Assembly: GCA_023078685.1 (NCBI GenBank)
Contig: JALGAS010000006.1
Span: 1,054,001-1,118,000 of the forward strand
DNA: 64,000 nucleotides
Reading direction: 5' to 3'
Source: Neopestalotiopsis rosae
Lineage: Eukaryota; Ascomycota; Sordariomycetes; Amphisphaeriales; Sporocadaceae
The notes under the pieces: generated by a model
What the model saw: only the letters and a program-made list of their open reading frames with translations
What the model was told of the DNA's origin: nothing
Database searches by the model: none
Translations under genes and position numbers: made by a program
Part shown: positions 31,453-44,381 of the stretch, piece by piece
Position numbering within the stretch: position 1 is the first letter of the stretch
Layout of the letters: each line of letters starts with the position of its first letter

Positions 31453-34400
31453 ATGGCAGAGGCATTAGCCGCTGTGGGCGTGGCGTCAAGTATTATAGCG
31501 CTTGTCGATTTTTCCCTGACACTTTACAGCCATATCAAAGAAATCATTGCGGACGTAAATGATGTTCCCAAAAGCTTTCGCCCTATCAATACGCAACTGC
31601 CAGTTCTGATGAGAACGGTGGAGCTCGTTGGAAAGGCTTCCAAGGAGGGCAAGCTGGATAGGGAGACCGCCGAAGTCGTTGCACCTACCATGGAACGGTT
31701 CAAGGCATCGATACAAAAACTGGAGGAAATACTAGCTGGAGTCTTGCTTGATCCGAAAGATCGCAAGTCCAAAAAACTGTGGAAAAGATTCATGGGTATT
31801 GCCAAGGAGAGTGAAGTAAAAAATACTGTTAAGGATATTTGTCGTCATGTTGACACTTTGACATTATGCCTTGTTGCATCAGCTTTATCCCCACAACCTC
31901 TGACAGGTAAGCGTTCGCCATCTCGCACGTCAACTATGAAGTAACCATTCCCAGATGAGAAACTGGTCGACATCCGGCGATGGCTGCTTGCCTCAGACCC
32001 AACCGTCAATTATCAAAACGCACTACTTGAACGGCAGGCCAACACATGCCAATGGTTCCTGAAGGGGAGACTTTATCAAGATTGGAAGGGTGCTGGGTCT
32101 TCAATTTGGCTGCATGGCATTCCAGGCTGCGGCAAAACCATTCTGAGTACCACGGCAGTCGAGGACATCCAACCATATACCGCAAATGACCCAGAAAAAG
32201 CCCTTGCATACTTCTACTTCGATTTCAAGGACCAACAAAAACAAAAGTCCGAATCGTTGGTTCGCTCGTTGATACATCAGCTATCCCATCAATTCGCATC
32301 GATTCCTGCTGCGCTGGAGAAGCTCCATGAATCCTATAGAAACGGAGAGGAACAGCCGCATCCCGAGGCGCTTCTTGGAGCACTGGAGCCATTGATTCGA
32401 GTGTTTCCACATACTTTCATCATAATCGACGCCCTCGATGAATGTACGCAGCGTAAAGATCTCATGAAAGTCATTGAAAAGATCTTGATGTGGCAGATCA
32501 AAGGCCTTCATCTGCTCATGACGAGTAGACGAGAGGAAGACATCGAGGACACGCTGGGCAAGACTCGTGAGAACCATTCAATCTTGTCTATTGAACCAGA
32601 CATGGTGGATCAGGACATACAACTCTACATTCGCAAGAGACTATCCCAAGATGATCATCTACGAAAATGGCTGGCGGACGCTACACTGCAACAACAAATA
32701 CAAAGTTCTCTTCTGAGAAAACCTTGTGGCATGTGAGTCCAAAATTCAACCCTGTTAGGAAATCCTTTTATAAACATACTTATATGTGCTTAGGTTTCGT
32801 TGGGCAGTCTGTCAGCTAGATTTCCTCAGAGATTGTCGTAATCGGCGGGAGCTGCTCCAAGCGCTCAACACCCTTCCCCCCAACCCTGGACGCCACATAC
32901 GACCGCATATTTGGTGCAATTCGTGCAAGCGATCAGCCATACGCGTTGCGCATACTGCGGTGGCTCACGTTTGCTACAAGACCTCTTTATCTGCTGGAGA
33001 TCGCTCAAATTGCAGCGATGGATCCCAATCGTAACCCAATATTTGACCGGGAAGAGATCCTCGAGCATCCGAGTGATGTCTTGAGCATATGCTCAAGTTT
33101 GATAGTGGTCACTGAAGAAGCACAAGAGCAGCGAAACGATCCTTTGGAACAGGACTCTCGGCATGTGCCAACCGTGCAATTGGCACACTACTCAGTCAAA
33201 GAATACCTTGTCTCACAGAGAATTTGTGATGGCCCAGCGGCATTTTATGGTCTGGAAAGCAAGCTTTGTAACACGCAGATTGCGAAATGCTGCCTGCAGT
33301 ATTTGCTGCAATTCGAATATCCCGACGAATCACATAAGAGACCACTCCCAGAATTCAGCCTGAAACTTTACTCGGCTAAGAACTGGGTATTCCATATGCA
33401 AGCTGGTTGTCAGCACGATAAAGAAACCGAAAATTTGTGCTTCGAGTTGTTGAGTATGCGCAAGAGAGCCTTTGTGTCATGGCTAAAGCTTTGCAAGCGT
33501 GGGAGTGTATACGTTCAGCACATACATAACCTGAAGCAAAAGGACGTGGTGCCTGGAATATACTATGCAAGCCACTTTGGGTTATCCAACGTTGTTGAAC
33601 GTATGCTTAAGAATGGCGATGACCCTAACGCGGAAGGTGGCTTTTCCCTCGGAACCCCGTTACAGGCAGCTGCTCGCAATGGACATTTGTCTACGGTGCG
33701 AGTGCTGATTCAACGAGGTGCAGATGTGCGCCTCGTCGGCGAGAATGGTGCCGATGCCTTGTCAGCAGCATTGTCTAAGGATCAGATCAACATTGTTAGG
33801 TTCTTGATTAGTCATGGCGCTGACAGCAATGGGTATTGCCCATTTTTCGGAGGCACAGTCCATGCCGCTATGAAGGGAAGCATCAATGCAGTTCAACTCA
33901 TGCTTGAAAGTGATTGCGATCTCTACCGCAATACTGGGAAAGATGGTAATGCTCTACAAGCGTGTGCGTGGTATGGTAATCCGGAGATTGCCACTGCGCT
34001 CATTCAGCATGGTTCACAGATTAATGGGACGCAGGGAAGGCTGGAGAGTGCGCTGCATTCTAGTTCATGGCGTGGCAACCTGAACATGGTGAAATTCCTT
34101 CTGGCCCACGGCGCAGACATTCACGAGCAAGATGAAAAAGGCAAGACGGCCCTACGTAAGGCTCTGAAATGGGATCGTCTCGATATCGTCAAGCATATTG
34201 TCGATCATGCAGCGGCCACGAATCAAGAGTCACCAGTCTTCAATTTTGACCATGAACTTTGTAGGGCGATCGAAAATGGGGACACCGACACTGCGGCCTT
34301 ATTTCTGAATCATGGCGCAGATCCTCATGCTATCGTTAACTTCCACTACGGACCAATTCGCCATGCCGTGAAGTCGGATTCTTTTGAATTTGTGAAGCTT

Positions 34401-37400
34401 CTCATCGCACATGGCGTTGATGCCAATGCGATAATCCCGTCGCTGGGCAGGAGTCCATTCATGTCTGCTATAGAGAAGGGAAATCTCGATCATGTGAAAT
34501 TTCTGATCGATAGCGGCGCGAATTCTGATGGGCAAGGCGAGTGCAAAGGGTTTCCGTTATGGCTAGCTTCGAAGGGCCCTGTCGAAATCGTGCGTCTACT
34601 CATAGACCACGGTGCAGATGCCTCCAGGTATCACAAGGGACCTGGCTCGGCTTTGGAAAGAGCCTCTGGTGAAGGTCAACTTGAGACGGTGAAACTGCTT
34701 ATCTCGAAGGGGGCGCCAGTCAACCACGACGATTTCAAAACAAGCCACCCATTGCAATCAGCCGCTAAGTATGGCCATTTGGACGTGGCTAGATACTTGC
34801 TAGCAAATGGGGCTGATAATAACGCAAGGATCGCTGCACTGCACGCAGCCGTTTCGATGCGGAACATGGAGATGATGGCGCTTCTTATAGACCACCTTCC
34901 ACATCCCGACATATCGTATGACTACCTGAGTGAAGCACTGAGGTGTGCAGTATGGTCGAAGCCCGTTGATTTGTGGCGTATTATTTGTGAGAAAGGAAGC
35001 ATCAATAATCACTGGCAAGACACCCCATCTGATGAAGGCTGCGCAGTGTGGAAATTGACTGAACCCACCGCTATGGTGCGATTCTTGATCGAGAAGGGCG
35101 CAAACGTTGACGCACAGGATGATCAAAACAGCACCGCACTAATCCAAGCTGTGAGGGCAAACGAATGCGACGTGGTAAAGCTGTTGCTCGAGAAAGGCGC
35201 GGATCCGAACGCACGAGACAAATGTGGCACTGCACTTCTAGCCACACTCCAGACCAATCATTTGTACCGCAGGTGGGACACCGCGAAATCATTGATTGAT
35301 TGTGGTGCAGATGTGAACGAGATAGATGATCGATGTGGCACTTTACTCGAAATGGCCTCAACGGAAGGCTATCTTGACATTGTGGAGCTATTAATAAAGA
35401 AGGGTGCTGACGTCGAGCACGGCCGTGGCAAATATGGGAGTGCCTTGATAGCAGCTTCATGCTCGTCTCAAGATCATCCCAGAATCGTCGACCTTCTCCT
35501 TCTTCAAAAGGGCTTCAACATCGAGGAACAGCATCCTGTTTATGGAAGCGCCTTATCTGCGGCTTCCAAGCGCGGACATGTCAAGGTTGTCGAGCGCTTG
35601 CTCAAAAGCGGTGCCGGTCTCAATAACACAGTCCAAGCCCATGGGAGCGCCCTTCGCGCAGCTTTTCAGGGCAGTTTTGAGGAGGCGCAACGGGTAAAGG
35701 AAAGAAAATCAAAACGGAAAGCATACGATTACCCTTCATGTCGTGCTGAACCTCAAGTGAAAGTTGAGTTTGCAAGCACCATCGAGCTTCTGGTGCAGAA
35801 GGGAGCGGTGTTCAGCTCGAATCATGAGCTGATCGATAATTTTCTGCAAGCTGCAATGAGTGATGACCTCGATGCCATGAAAATGACGATGCACGGCTCG
35901 GACAACCTCCGACAGCTTGACAACGAAGTTTTTAATGCTGTTTTGTGGATTGCATCTTGCAAGGCCAAGGTGGACATTGTCCGTCTTCTTTTTACCATGG
36001 GCCCGGACGGCAACCCACGGAATCTTCAAGTTGGTCAGGCCGAACGATACAGCCTGGCATTGAAGAGTGCTTTGAGTCGGCGCCACTTCGACATCGCTTC
36101 GTTCCTCATTGAAAAGGGGGCCAACGCCCATATACCACATTTGCAATTGCAAGAGTATCTTTACTTTGCTTCGGCCGATGGCTATTTTGAAGTTCTCAAG
36201 TTTATGCTCGGGAAATACGAGAGTCTTAAGCCAGTTGCTGAATTATACAGTGGCGTCTTGGTAGCGGCGTCAGCCGGGGGCTATTATGCAATTGCCGACT
36301 TTTTGATCGAGAAAGGGGCAGATCTCAACGCCCCAAGTAAAGGTGATTGGACTGCTCTATCTGCAGCGTCAAGCCAAGGACAATACCAGCTTGTCGAGCT
36401 CTTGATAGCAAAGGGAGCTGATGTCAACGCAACAACCGAGAAAAATGGTAGCCCTCTGCTGGCTGCTTCAGCTCGTAGCCATCGCAAGATAGTGCAGCTC
36501 CTGATTTCGAAAGGTGCCGACGTGAATGCAACACACGAGAAACATGGTTGTGCATTGCATGCCGCTATAAGCCGGGAAGACCATGAGCTGATAGATCTAC
36601 TGCTGGGTTATGGTGCTGATGTCAACGCTCACGGCGGCAATTTTGGCAATGCATTACATTTAGCACTCACCAAAGGTTATTGTCAGATTGCCAGACGTTT
36701 GATTCAAAAAGGAGCGGATATAAACGCTCAAGGTGGTCGCTTCGGTGATGTCTTACAAGCCACGCTCTCTGTAGACGATGGATGGACAGAGTATGGTCCA
36801 AAACGACGCAATATGGCCTTGTTCCTGATAGAAATCGGAGCGGACATCCATACTCAGGGCGGCCAGTACGGCAATCCACTATTGGCAGCTCTCTCGAATA
36901 GCCACTATTATGTCGCTGAGGTGCTCATTCGCAAGGGAGCCGACATCAATTCCCGCGCCGGCATCATTGATAAGGCACGACTCGCGAAGCTCATCGATGA
37001 GTATCAATGTTTCGAGGAATACCCCAATCTCATGATTGATCGACTTGATATGGGCAACAATGCGGCGATTTCTGCTTTGATGGGAGGATATCCCGACAAA
37101 GCAAGGGAATTGGTGCTGCATCATGAAAAGTCATTCGTTGCATCGGCTTCGGAATACTGCGCTGTTCTCTTTGCTGCAATCATTCGGGGCAACATTGCCC
37201 TTGCCACACTACTTCTTGACAGAGCTGAAGATAGCGTACTGTCAGATAATGTAGTGAATGATCTTCTCCTCACGGCAATCACTTGCAGAAAGGATGTAGT
37301 GGCAAAAGCTCTGATTGATCGCGGTGCCAATGTAAATGCGCAAGATGGAGATGGTCATAGTGCCTTGCAAGTTGCTGTGTTGACGCAGAACTTTTTCATG

Positions 37401-38267
37401 ATGAAGATTCTTATTGAGAAATCTGCTGATATCAATGCATCCAGTACGGAACACGGTACTGTACTGCAGACTGTCATTACTATTCTGACCGGATCCAGTG
37501 GAGTGAACGATCACATTGACTTGATCGATTACCTTATTGAACGAGGTGCGGACTTGAATGTCCAGGGTGGTCAGTTCGGCAATGCCCTTCAAGCAGCAAT
37601 CCAGATACATATATCAAAAGACAGCGGCTGGTCGTACGGTGGAGATGAAGATGCACGTGTGCACGAAAATGAATTTGAAGATCCCATATTCGGTCTTGTG
37701 CGTATGCTCATCGAGAAAGGAGCAGACATCAACGCACAAGGCGGAGAATATGGCAACGCACTACAAGCGGCACTTTGTTTGGGAAAACCTGGCATAGCGA
37801 GGTTCTTGATACGCAAAGGCGCGGACGTCCATATGCTTGGGGGCAAACATGGCAATATGATTCAGGCGGCTCTGTCCGGCGGTTGTCGCGACTTGGCAGA
37901 AGTCCTCATTCGACAAGGGGTGGACGTCAACGCCAACGATGGGTTTGATGAAGCAATTTCCACAGCTCTCTCAAAAGGGTATGATAACATTGTAAATCTT
38001 CTGCTCGAAGATTGCAAGGGCCCTAACCTGACCGACGAGGAGCTAGATTCATCTCTCCAGGAAGCAGTTCTAGAGGATGATGTTGATTCCGCCAAAGGGT
38101 TGACAAACTTGATCGTGAGATTCAGCGAGCCCGGTAGCCGGCAGAGGAAGCTGAATGATGCTGTGGCAGCAGCATTGGCTCACGGTCATCACGATATTTT
38201 CGGATTCCTCGTTGGAAAGGGCGCGAAGATAGATTTGGAAGCGTTTCGGCGGTGCGCAGACGTATAG
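31453..38267 (+). CDS. NLR-type STAND protein: SesA-like domain, NACHT, ankyrin array (frameshifted)
   Basis: Exons 31453..31906, 31955..32732 and 32794..38267. The first 120 residues resemble the fungal SesA domain (VGVASSIIALVDFSLTLY). The NACHT domain has Walker A GIPGCGKT near residue 206 and Walker B IIIDALDEC near 307. A winged-helix-like region (TLDATYDRIF, LAHYSVKEYL) follows. From about 33560 to the end there are some 35-45 ankyrin units (LIEKGADINAQGG type). One extra base in a C6 run (32876-32881) puts the NACHT end and the ankyrin part in different frames. Corrected, the protein would be about 2234 aa. Such proteins act in non-self recognition and regulated cell death in fungi. 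Either the allele is broken or the assembly has an error; the array itself stays open for 5.3 kb. Confidence 0.88.
32876..32881 (+). other. C6 homopolymer causing a +1 frameshift in the NLR gene
   Basis: The run of six C residues spans codons for Leu-Pro-Pro. Upstream, the frame matches the NACHT C-terminal region; downstream, the family motif TLDATYDRI is in the next frame. With five C residues the two parts join perfectly. No GT-AG pair nearby repairs the phase. Confidence 0.8.
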
Positions 38268-38769
38268 AGTATTTGGGTTTTTTCCCCAATTCTTGGAATG
38301 GCGCATGTCTCGGGATCTATATTCGTTATTGTCAATAAACTGTGTTTGTCCAATCCCGTCGATAGTGACCTAGGTGACCGCCCGGACTAAAATGTGCACT
38401 TCCCTCCGTCCGCACACGCACAGGGATTCTACTAGGGATTTATTCTCCGTGAGCTTTACTCACTCGCCTCCATGACGCCGGATCCGTAGTGGTTGGGAGC
38501 TTTGCTTGGCGACGGGTATTTAGTATGCGGGGATGGGGAGGCAAGGGTCGCGAGAATAAGACCTGCGCCAATTCCACCAATAGAGACACAAAGATTTCAT
38601 GTATGATGTCCTAAAATCTGCAGAGATGCAATGCAGCGGGGAAAGGCAAGGCGGAAAGAAGCGGTGTTGTCTTCATACATATAAGAAGGCCGAAACCTTA
38701 AAGTAATTATGATGTTCATTGCCTTTGGTGTGCAATTCCTGTCCGAAGTTGAATGATCCGACAGATATC
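38268..38769. other. Intergenic region
   Basis: This holds the 3' flank of the NLR gene and the promoter of the esterase gene. No coding feature is seen. Confidence 0.4.
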
Positions 38770-39957
38770 ATGGGTTCTCCAAAATTCAATGCCATGCTTT
38801 CCAGCTTGGCCATTCTCGGTGGTTTTCGTCTAGCAAGTGCTGGCTGTGTGCGACAAGAAAAGCCCCAGTTCAATTGGGATGACATAGAATATTTGTAAGT
38901 TATCCAATGGAGATAGTATAGAGGTTTACTGAGTATATACTCATTGACACTCACTTTTAGGATTGCCTTTGGAGACTCTTACACATTCGTTCAGGGTACA
39001 TATGGCTTTCCCAACTTCAGCTTCATTGGAGATTATCTGCCAGGCAACCTAGCCTTCACTCCCGAAGAGCTGCTCAGCGATAAGATTGTACAAAACTTCA
39101 CGGGTACAGCCGAAGGTGGGCCAAATTGGGTCGAGTATGTAACGGGATGTGCAGTCGAGCCCGGCGAGCACTTCCCATCAGACTGTGAGATTCAACTATG
39201 GGATTTCGCCTATGCCGGAGCCGATATTTCTGAGGAATTTCTGCCAGTACACCACAATGAGACGACACCGTTTGTAAACCAGACGGCACAATTCTTGACC
39301 TGGGGAGAGCCTGTTCTGGGACCTCGCATCGAGGATAAGAGGAAGCAAGTATTGGTGGCTGTCTGGATTGGCATCAACGACATCAACGACTCGCAGACCA
39401 AGAAGCCAGCAAATATCACTTTTGAGGATTTCTGGCAAGCCGAGATCAATGCCGTTTTCGAGCAGTCAGTCCAACCACTATTTGATGCTGGCTACCGCAA
39501 CTTCCTCTTTGTCAACCTGCCGCCTCTCGACCGCACGGCAGCAAACCAGGTCCGGGAGACTCCGGTCCCGACCAAGGCGCAGATTGATCTGTGGGACGGC
39601 ATCTTGGCGAATAGAACGCTCGAATTTTCCGAAGCTCAACCTGCGGCCAAGGCTATGGTCTACGACGCCAACACTTTTCTGAACGGTGTCCTGGATGACC
39701 CTGCACCTTATGGTATCACAAACTTGACCTACTGCGCTGCATATATGCAACTGGAGGTCCTGACTGATCCCGGCAAGTTTGGATGCTTACCTTTGGAAGA
39801 GTATTTTTGGTACAATTCTGGTCATATGTATGTAAAGCCTAATACGCAGCATCCTTTCCTCGCAAAGCTAACCAGTAGCAGGGCATCTCACACACATGAA
39901 ATCATGACACAAGATTTGTTGGCATTTCTGGAGTCGCAGTCAGATGATAAATCTTGA
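38770..39957 (+). CDS. Secreted GDSL/SGNH esterase, carbohydrate esterase family 16-like
   Basis: The model is join(38770..38894, 38961..39827, 39882..39957), 355 aa. An N-terminal signal peptide is visible (start at Met1 or Met9, cleavage near ASA-G). SGNH block I is IAFGDSYT with the nucleophile serine, the block III asparagine is in WIGINDI, and block V is at the C terminus. The last intron (54 bases) is also open in frame. Splicing it out joins SGHM to ASHTHEIM, giving the expected final helix after the catalytic histidine. Several N-glycosylation sites are present. CE16 enzymes remove acetyl groups from plant cell-wall oligosaccharides outside the cell. The residue that would be Asp in a DxxH block V is Asn here (NSGH). 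Confidence 0.84.
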
Positions 39958-40659
39958 TACGCCCTGATACGGCGGGAATTATGTACGCCGTGTATTGACA
40001 CTCGTCCGTAAGTCACTATTAGCGATGCCAGAGAGATAATGGTAATGAACAATGATTATTTTCAGCTACTCTGGTCACAAAATTTGAGGCATGATATAAA
40101 CTATGCGACTTTGAACTATACAAGATCGTGAAGGGCCATGAGTCCAAATTCGAGAAGCTTTGCAGATTTTAGAGTATTTGGCCAGACCTTCAGATGGTCT
40201 TCCAAGTCTTCGATTTGAAATTGGCGGCCATTAGGGGCGGCATCATTATGCTTTATCAAGCAGTTACACACGCCCTTTGTGTTAGTTCAATATACTCGAC
40301 CATGCCAATGACACATACCAGAATGAGTCGATCAAGTATTTGGACCACGTACTGTACTGTGTGACAAACACCCGATCACGGATTGGGTGTAACCGTCACA
40401 GGTGGCTACTATAGTGGAACGACCCTTGCAACTAGACCCCGATCTCAGCCGGGCGACAGGGGGATAGCTGCTCTAACAGCTTCGCCCCACCAACCAATTC
40501 TTTCCGTCGGTCCCATCGCCCAGGGCCCTGGAGAAAAGGTTATCGAACGAGGTCGACGTCTACGACTTTTTTTCTGTCGTATCCATTCTTTTGCTCTCCA
40601 CGCACATTGAGTATGCAGATGTGCAACTCATAGCAGAGCACCAAACACCACCACACACA
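39958..40659. other. Intergenic region
   Basis: This holds the 3' flank of the esterase and the promoter of the COX15 gene. Only short featureless ORFs are present. Confidence 0.4.
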
Positions 40660-42200
40660 ATGTCTTTGCTCCTCCCGGGACTACGCCGAGTAGCCCTGAG
40701 GGCACCGGCCCCCGCGGCCTCGATTTGTCGCCAGTCCCTCCGGCAGCCAGCTCCAGCATTACCCTCGATCCAGACGCCGTCGTCGGCCCCATCGCGGATC
40801 CTGCGCATCGTACGACAGACGAGATCTCAGCACACGGCTTCCCAGCAGGCGCCATTGAGCGACCTAGCCAAGCAGGCCGTACCCGAAGCCGCCTCCTCCC
40901 AGAATGCAAAGAGTAGCTCTTGGCCCGAGACGTCCTCAAAGTCTGTCGCATACTGGCTTTTGGGCAGTGCTGCCAGCGTCTTTGGTATCGTTGTCTTTGG
41001 TGGACTTACACGGTTGACCGAGTCCGGGTACGTGATCAATATCCTTTCGCGCTCTACGCGGACATGAGCAAACACGAACAAAGATCAATTGGCTAATTGA
41101 TATGCACTGGAAACAGTCTTAGCATTACAGAATGGAAACCCGTCACTGGCTCGCGCCCGCCCATGACCGCTGAGGACTGGGAGTCCGAGTTTACAAAATA
41201 CAAGGCCTCGCCCGAATTCAAAATGATCAACTCGCACATGGACCTCGACGACTTCAAGTCAATCTACTTTATGGAATGGACGCACCGGCTCTGGGGACGC
41301 GTGATCGGCATGTCCTTTGTTCTGCCCACCATCTACTTCATCGCCCGCCGCCGCGTCACCAAGCGCATGGCCTTTTCGCTCGTCGGTATCTCGGCCCTCA
41401 TTGGCTTCCAGGGCTTCATCGGCTGGTGGATGGTGGCCTCGGGCCTCAAGGACGACCTCTTTGCTCCCGGCAGCCACCCCCGCGTCAGCCAGTACCGCCT
41501 CGCCACCCACCTGGCCACGGCTTTCGTCTGCTACTCCTGGATGCTGCTCTCGGCCCTCTCGATCCTCCGCTCCCGCCGCGCCGTCGCCAAGCCCGCCGAG
41601 ACCCTCAAGCACCTGACCGCGCTGCAGTCGCCCGTCCTCTCGACCCTCCGCCGCTCCACGACCCTGCTCACCGGTCTCGTCTTTGTCACCGTCCTGTCCG
41701 GCGCCCTCGTCGCCGGCCTCGACGCCGGCCTCATCTATAACGAGTTCCCCAAGATGGGCCTCGGCCTCACCCCGCCCAAGTCGGAGCTCTGGGACAAGTT
41801 CTACAGCCGCAAGGAGGACGGCTCTGATCTCTGGTGGCGCAACATGCTCGAGAACCCGTCGCTGGTCCAGCTCGACCACCGCATCCTGGCCACCTCGACT
41901 TTCTGCGCCGTGCTCGCCCTGTTTGCCTACTCGCGCACCGGCAGGGTGTCGGCCGCCATGCCCAAGGACGTCAAGAAGGGCGTCTTGGGCATGGTCCACC
42001 TTGTCAGCTTGCAGGTGGCCCTCGGTATCACGACCCTCATCTACATGGTGCCCATCCCGCTCGGAGCGGCTCACCAGGCCGGCGCATTGGCGCTGCTGAC
42101 GGGTGCCCTCGTCTTGGGACACCGTCTTCGCGTACCCAAGCCCTTGTTGGCTCAGGTCCAGAAGCGGATCCAGGCTGCCCAGGGGCAGATCAAGCGGTAA
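40660..42200 (+). CDS. COX15: Heme A synthase, cytochrome c oxidase assembly protein COX15
   Basis: The model is join(40660..41027, 41117..42200), 483 aa. The first 60 or so residues are Arg/Ser/Ala/Pro-rich, a mitochondrial presequence. The intron interrupts the conserved helix-1 motif, restored as GGLTRLTESGLSITEWKP. Four conserved histidine motifs of the eight-helix bundle are visible: MEWTHRLWGR, YRLATHLATAF, QLDHRILAT and GAAHQAGAL. The matrix-facing loop with SGLKDDLF is also typical. It converts heme O to heme A in the inner mitochondrial membrane for cytochrome oxidase. The coding part is strongly G+C-rich at third positions, which produces long antisense ORFs. Confidence 0.96.
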
Positions 42201-42518
42201 TTTAACCGCTTGCTTGTATATGACGACACGAACATTTTTATAGACGCCTAAAAAGACATGTACAAATTTGTGTACTTTTACTGTATTTTTTTATATATCG
42301 AGGCTTGTCATATCGCACTCCTCTCTCATCATATCTAGACTCATCATCATGAACAAATATTCTTCAGATGCTTGGGCATCTGTTGTGCAATTAAGACCAC
42401 AATTCTCCTGCACTTTATTTCTTATCGATTCGTAGTGTGGCAGTTTTCAGTCTCTATTTGTGGGCTGTGTTCATGTTAGCTATGCTTGTTCGTTTCGAGA
42501 CCAGGTCCAGGACAATTA
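42201..42518. other. Convergent 3' flanks of COX15 and LysRS
   Basis: This 318-base AT-rich interval lies between two stop codons, with TATATA and TTTTTT runs near 42285-42298. It presumably holds polyadenylation signals for both genes. Confidence 0.4.
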
Positions 42519-44381
42519 TCATGACTTACTAACACCCTCAGTGCCGGTGGCGGGTGCGGCCTCAGCACCAGCGGCAGCAATCTCCTCTGGCATCTTCTTG
42601 TCGTCGTCCTTCTTGACGGTTTGCTCAGGGTTCATGAAAGGGAACAGCAGCACCTCTCTGATGCTGTAGTTGTTGGTCAAGAACATGACCAGACGGTCGA
42701 TACCCAGACCCCAACCGGCGGTGGGAGGCAGACCGTACTCGAGGGCGTTGAGGAAGGTCTCATCAATGAGCTGGGCCTCGTCGTCACCCTGGGCCTTCTG
42801 GTTGGCCTGCTCCTCGAAACGAGCGCGCTGCTCAAAGGGCTGGTTCAACTCGGTGTAAGCGTTGGCGATCTCCTTCTTGCAGACGAAGGCCTCGAAACGC
42901 TCGGTCAGACCGGCCTTGCTGCGGTGGTCCTTGGCAAGAGGCGACATGATCTTGGGGTGCTCAATGATGAAGGTGGGGTTGACGGCAGTCTCCTCAATGA
43001 ACTCGCCGGTCAGACGGTCGAGCATACGAGCGGTGGTCTGAGGAGCAGGGCAGTCAACGTTGACCTTCTGGCAGACCTTCTTGAGGAATTCTCTCGACTC
43101 GTCGGTGTGCAGCTCGTCGGCCGGAGGGAACTTCTCGCCGGTGGCCTCCTCGAGGGCGGGGATCATGGACACGCGCTTCCAGGGAGCCTCCCAGTTGACG
43201 TTGTACGTCTCACCGTGCTGGGTAGTGAAGGTGGTGGTGTAGCCACCAGTGAGCTCCTTGACAAGTCCAGACACGAGCTCCTCGGTTCTGTGCATCAGGT
43301 CGTAGAAATCGGCACCAGCCTCGTAGAACTCGCAGGTGGTGAACTCGGGGTTGTGGGTAAGATCAGCGCCCTCGTTACGGAACAGGCGACCAATCTCGTA
43401 GACTCTCTTGAGGCCACCAACAACCAGCATCTTCAGAGGCAGCTCGGGAGCTATCCGCAGGAAAACGTCCATGTCGTAGTCGTTGAGGTGAGTCTCGAAA
43501 GGCTTGGCGGTGGCACCACCAGCAATCATGTTGATGATGGGGGTCTCGACCTCGAGGAAACCGGCGTCATCGAGGTACTTGCGGATGTACTTGATAACTC
43601 GGGGGCGAGTGCTGAAGGTCTCTCTGGTCTTGGGGTTCATGATGAGATCCAGGTATCTCTTGCGGTGACGGACCTCCTGGTCCTTGAGACCGTAGTACTC
43701 GTCGGGCAGCTGGTGCAAGCAGGGCGTCAGAAGGACGACCTCGGTAGCGAAGATGGACAGCTCTCCCTCCTCGCCCTTCTCGATCTTGTTCTTGGGAGCA
43801 GTACGGCCGGGGTAACCGATTATACCAATAATATCTCCTCTTCTCAGGTGCTCGTGCTGCTTGGCGAACTCGGGGGCACCCTCGCCAACCTCTTGGGACT
43901 GGCACATGACCTGGACCTTGACACCCTCATCGCGGACATCGTAGAAGACGAGCTTGTTTCCAGAGGCACGCTTGTTGTACATACGGGCCTGTATCCGGAT
44001 GACCTTCTCCTTCTGGTGCTCGCCAGACTTGAGGTGACCAAAGTCGGTGACAAAGTTGCGCAGGTCGTAGTCGCTCTGGAACTTGTGGGGGTAAGGGTAC
44101 GGGTCCTTGGTCTCAATGAGCTTGGTAATGGCGCGGGATCGAATCTCGAAGTATTGGTTTGGCGTCAACTCCTTTTCGTCCTCCTCGGCGTTCTTCTTGG
44201 CCGTAACGGGCTTGGGGGGAGCGGCGGCTGCCTTCTCTGCCTTCTTGGCGTCTCTTTGGCGAGCCTTTTCTCTCTTCTTGAGCTCCGACTTGCTCACGCG
44301 CTCGCCAGTGACCTCATCGAGGTGCAGGTTGGCAACCTGCTCGGCGACCTGTTCGGCCGGGGGTGCGCTGCTGTCAGCCAT
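42519..44381 (-). CDS. KRS1: Lysyl-tRNA synthetase, cytosolic (class IIb)
   Basis: This is an uninterrupted frame of 620 aa. The start at 44381 gives the usual eukaryotic head, with a lysine/alanine-rich helix ([16 protein letters not shown]) that helps bind tRNA. An OB-fold anticodon-binding domain follows ([15 protein letters not shown].., [14 protein letters not shown]). The class II core has motif 2 ([17 protein letters not shown]) and motif 3 ([13 protein letters not shown]), with a Lys-site segment [15 protein letters not shown]. No mitochondrial presequence is visible from this start; translation from 44435 would add 18 residues. The last codons overlap a possible donor (AGTAAGT), so a short 3' intron changing the last residues cannot be excluded. 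The gene symbol is by orthology to yeast. Confidence 0.95.
   Translation of the reverse strand: MADSSAPPAEQVAEQVANLHLDEVTGERVSKSELKKREKARQRDAKKAEKAAAAPPKPVTAKKNAEEDEKELTPNQYFEIRSRAITKLIETKDPYPYPHKFQSDYDLRNFVTDFGHLKSGEHQKEKVIRIQARMYNKRASGNKLVFYDVRDEGVKVQVMCQSQEVGEGAPEFAKQHEHLRRGDIIGIIGYPGRTAPKNKIEKGEEGELSIFATEVVLLTPCLHQLPDEYYGLKDQEVRHRKRYLDLIMNPKTRETFSTRPRVIKYIRKYLDDAGFLEVETPIINMIAGGATAKPFETHLNDYDMDVFLRIAPELPLKMLVVGGLKRVYEIGRLFRNEGADLTHNPEFTTCEFYEAGADFYDLMHRTEELVSGLVKELTGGYTTTFTTQHGETYNVNWEAPWKRVSMIPALEEATGEKFPPADELHTDESREFLKKVCQKVNVDCPAPQTTARMLDRLTGEFIEETAVNPTFIIEHPKIMSPLAKDHRSKAGLTERFEAFVCKKEIANAYTELNQPFEQRARFEEQANQKAQGDDEAQLIDETFLNALEYGLPPTAGWGLGIDRLVMFLTNNYSIREVLLFPFMNPEQTVKKDDDKKMPEEIAAAGAEAAPATGTEGVSKS

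Noticed and set aside
41259..42122. A 287-codon minus-strand ORF inside COX15
   Set aside because: It is an antisense shadow of a G+C-rich coding exon and has no family features.
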